From an uncultured Bacilli bacterium (lineage in GTDB: Bacteria; Bacillota_I; Bacilli_A; RF39; UBA660): DNA of 6,024 nt. The stretch spans positions 1 through 6,024 of the forward strand of contig CALVKC010000072.1 of assembly GCA_944332505.1 (NCBI GenBank). Direction: 5' to 3'. Positions 5,871 through 6,024 of this stretch are shown here, one piece after another; within the stretch, counting starts at the first letter, position 1, and each line of letters starts with the position of its first letter. The notes under the pieces are model-generated. The model was not told where the DNA came from and did not search any database. It saw nothing but the letters and a program-made list of their open reading frames with translations. Both the position numbers and the translations under genes were made by a program.

Positions 5871-5895
5871 ATGTTTACAATATGCATAACTACTC

Positions 5896-5903
5896 AAGGA
5901 GGT
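5896..5903 (+). promoter_or_regulatory. Consensus Shine-Dalgarno of the plus-strand gene
   Basis: AAGGAGGT, with GGAGG ending six bases before the ATG at 5909, is a near-maximal match to the 16S rRNA tail. It fixes the start and is completely covered by the left arm of the inverted repeat when that arm is transcribed. Confidence 0.9.
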
Positions 5904-5908
5904 TTGCA

Positions 5909-6024
5909 ATGAATATAATAGAACAAAATAAAGAAAAAATCAATGGTATTTTAGAAACTTTTGATAGAATGATAATAAATGGGTATTTACTAAACTTATG
6001 TAATTATAGACATTTTCTATATTA
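5909..6024 (+). CDS. Unidentified protein, N-terminal fragment (runs off the window)
   Basis: An open frame of 38 complete codons continues past the right edge. It begins MNIIEQNKEKINGILETF and continues DRMIINGYLLNL, with the ideal Shine-Dalgarno six bases before its ATG, so it is a real gene start. I cannot assign it firmly. From memory, the pattern I-x-G-[IV]-L-x-x-F-D-R-x-[IVF]-[IFV]-x-G-x-L resembles the N terminus of a widespread, often multi-copy family of uncharacterised proteins of some 400-500 residues; this is recollection, not a search. It does not look like the start of an IS110 transposase (no G-[IL]-D-[VI]-[SA]-K motif), and no HTH or reverse-transcriptase motif is visible so early. 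It is divergent from the tRNA-modification operon, and its leader suggests a mobile-element gene. Confidence 0.8.
   Translation, partial: MNIIEQNKEKINGILETFDRMIINGYLLNLCNYRHFLY

Larger units (their letters stand above)
5733..5907 (+). promoter_or_regulatory. Long-range inverted repeat that sequesters the Shine-Dalgarno
   Basis: GCAAACCTCC (5733-5742) pairs perfectly with GGAGGTTTGC (5898-5907), and TTGA (5745-5748) with TCAA (5894-5897). That is 14 base pairs with a single 2-nt bulge (AC, 5743-5744), enclosing about 145 nt. The right arm is exactly the ribosome binding site of the gene starting at 5909. The left GCAAAC can alternatively pair with a local GTTTGC (5753-5758), which exposes CTCC in a loop, so two exclusive folds exist. 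The main part of the left arm lies upstream of the internal promoter at 5745-5772, so only transcripts entering from outside would carry it. Confidence 0.75.
5733..6024 (+). mobile_element. Putative left part of an IS-like element (incomplete)
   Basis: This is inferred, not recognised by homology. An isolated plus-strand gene is oriented opposite to all others. It has its own internal promoter, a read-through-sensitive block on its ribosome site and a structured leader, which is the arrangement known from insertion sequences such as IS10 and IS200. The left boundary is not fixed: it could be anywhere from about 5690 to 5733. No target duplication can be tested because the right end is outside the window. 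A chromosomal gene under leader control is the main alternative. Confidence 0.4.

Noticed and set aside
5733..5907. T-box or other known riboswitch controlling the plus-strand gene.
   Set aside because: No T-box GGTGG-type motif, no specifier stem layout, and no known ligand-binding core; the gene is not an obvious amino-acid or tRNA-synthetase gene.
5733..6024. Retron: inverted-repeat-flanked hairpin RNA upstream of a protein.
   Set aside because: The arms and short hairpins are superficially similar, but the long msd-type hairpin is missing and the visible protein start does not resemble a retron reverse transcriptase. The missing remainder of the gene prevents full exclusion.

Overview
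The DNA is very AT-rich and its minus-strand genes look like those of a low-GC Gram-positive bacterium: strong purine-rich Shine-Dalgarno sites, tightly packed operons, a sortase with a wall or pilus-type substrate, and a tRNA-modification pair of the B. subtilis yrrM/yrrN/yrrO type. All stops used are TAA, and Trp is read from TGG where checked. An uncultured gut Bacilli/Mollicutes-like lineage or a Clostridia relative would fit. That is an inference from style, not an identification.

Layout from right to left on the minus strand. At 5655-3063 there is a two-gene operon for tRNA wobble-uridine modification. A TrmR-like methyltransferase is fused to a cysteine-less TrhP1-like U32 module, and it overlaps by 8 bp a complete TrhP-type U32 protein with four Fe-S-type cysteines. 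Its promoter is an extended -10 at 5677-5685. At 2969-116 a second operon has a near-consensus promoter (3001-3029). It encodes a secreted thioester-domain/Cna-B adhesin or pilin, then a sortase, then a five-helix membrane protein, and ends at a terminator at 86-111. The adhesin should be exported and anchored by its neighbour sortase. Both depart from the textbook: the sorting signal is not LPXTG and the sortase lacks the usual active-site Arg. Bases 1-85 hold no supportable gene.

The plus-strand end (about 5690-6024) differs from the rest. A gene with an ideal Shine-Dalgarno starts at 5909 and runs off the window; I do not recognise its 38 visible residues with certainty. Its leader holds an internal plus-strand promoter (5745-5772), three consecutive short hairpins with near-identical UCUAWG loops, a fourth longer hairpin, and a near-perfect inverted repeat (5733-5748 with 5894-5907). 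That repeat would bury the Shine-Dalgarno only in RNAs that start upstream of the internal promoter. This is the logic insertion sequences use to stay silent under read-through transcription. I therefore infer that this is the left end of a mobile element with a structured, possibly functional, leader RNA. Part of that RNA also has an inverted, gapped copy in the left flank, over the promoter of the tRNA-modification operon. This is the most interesting part of the window.
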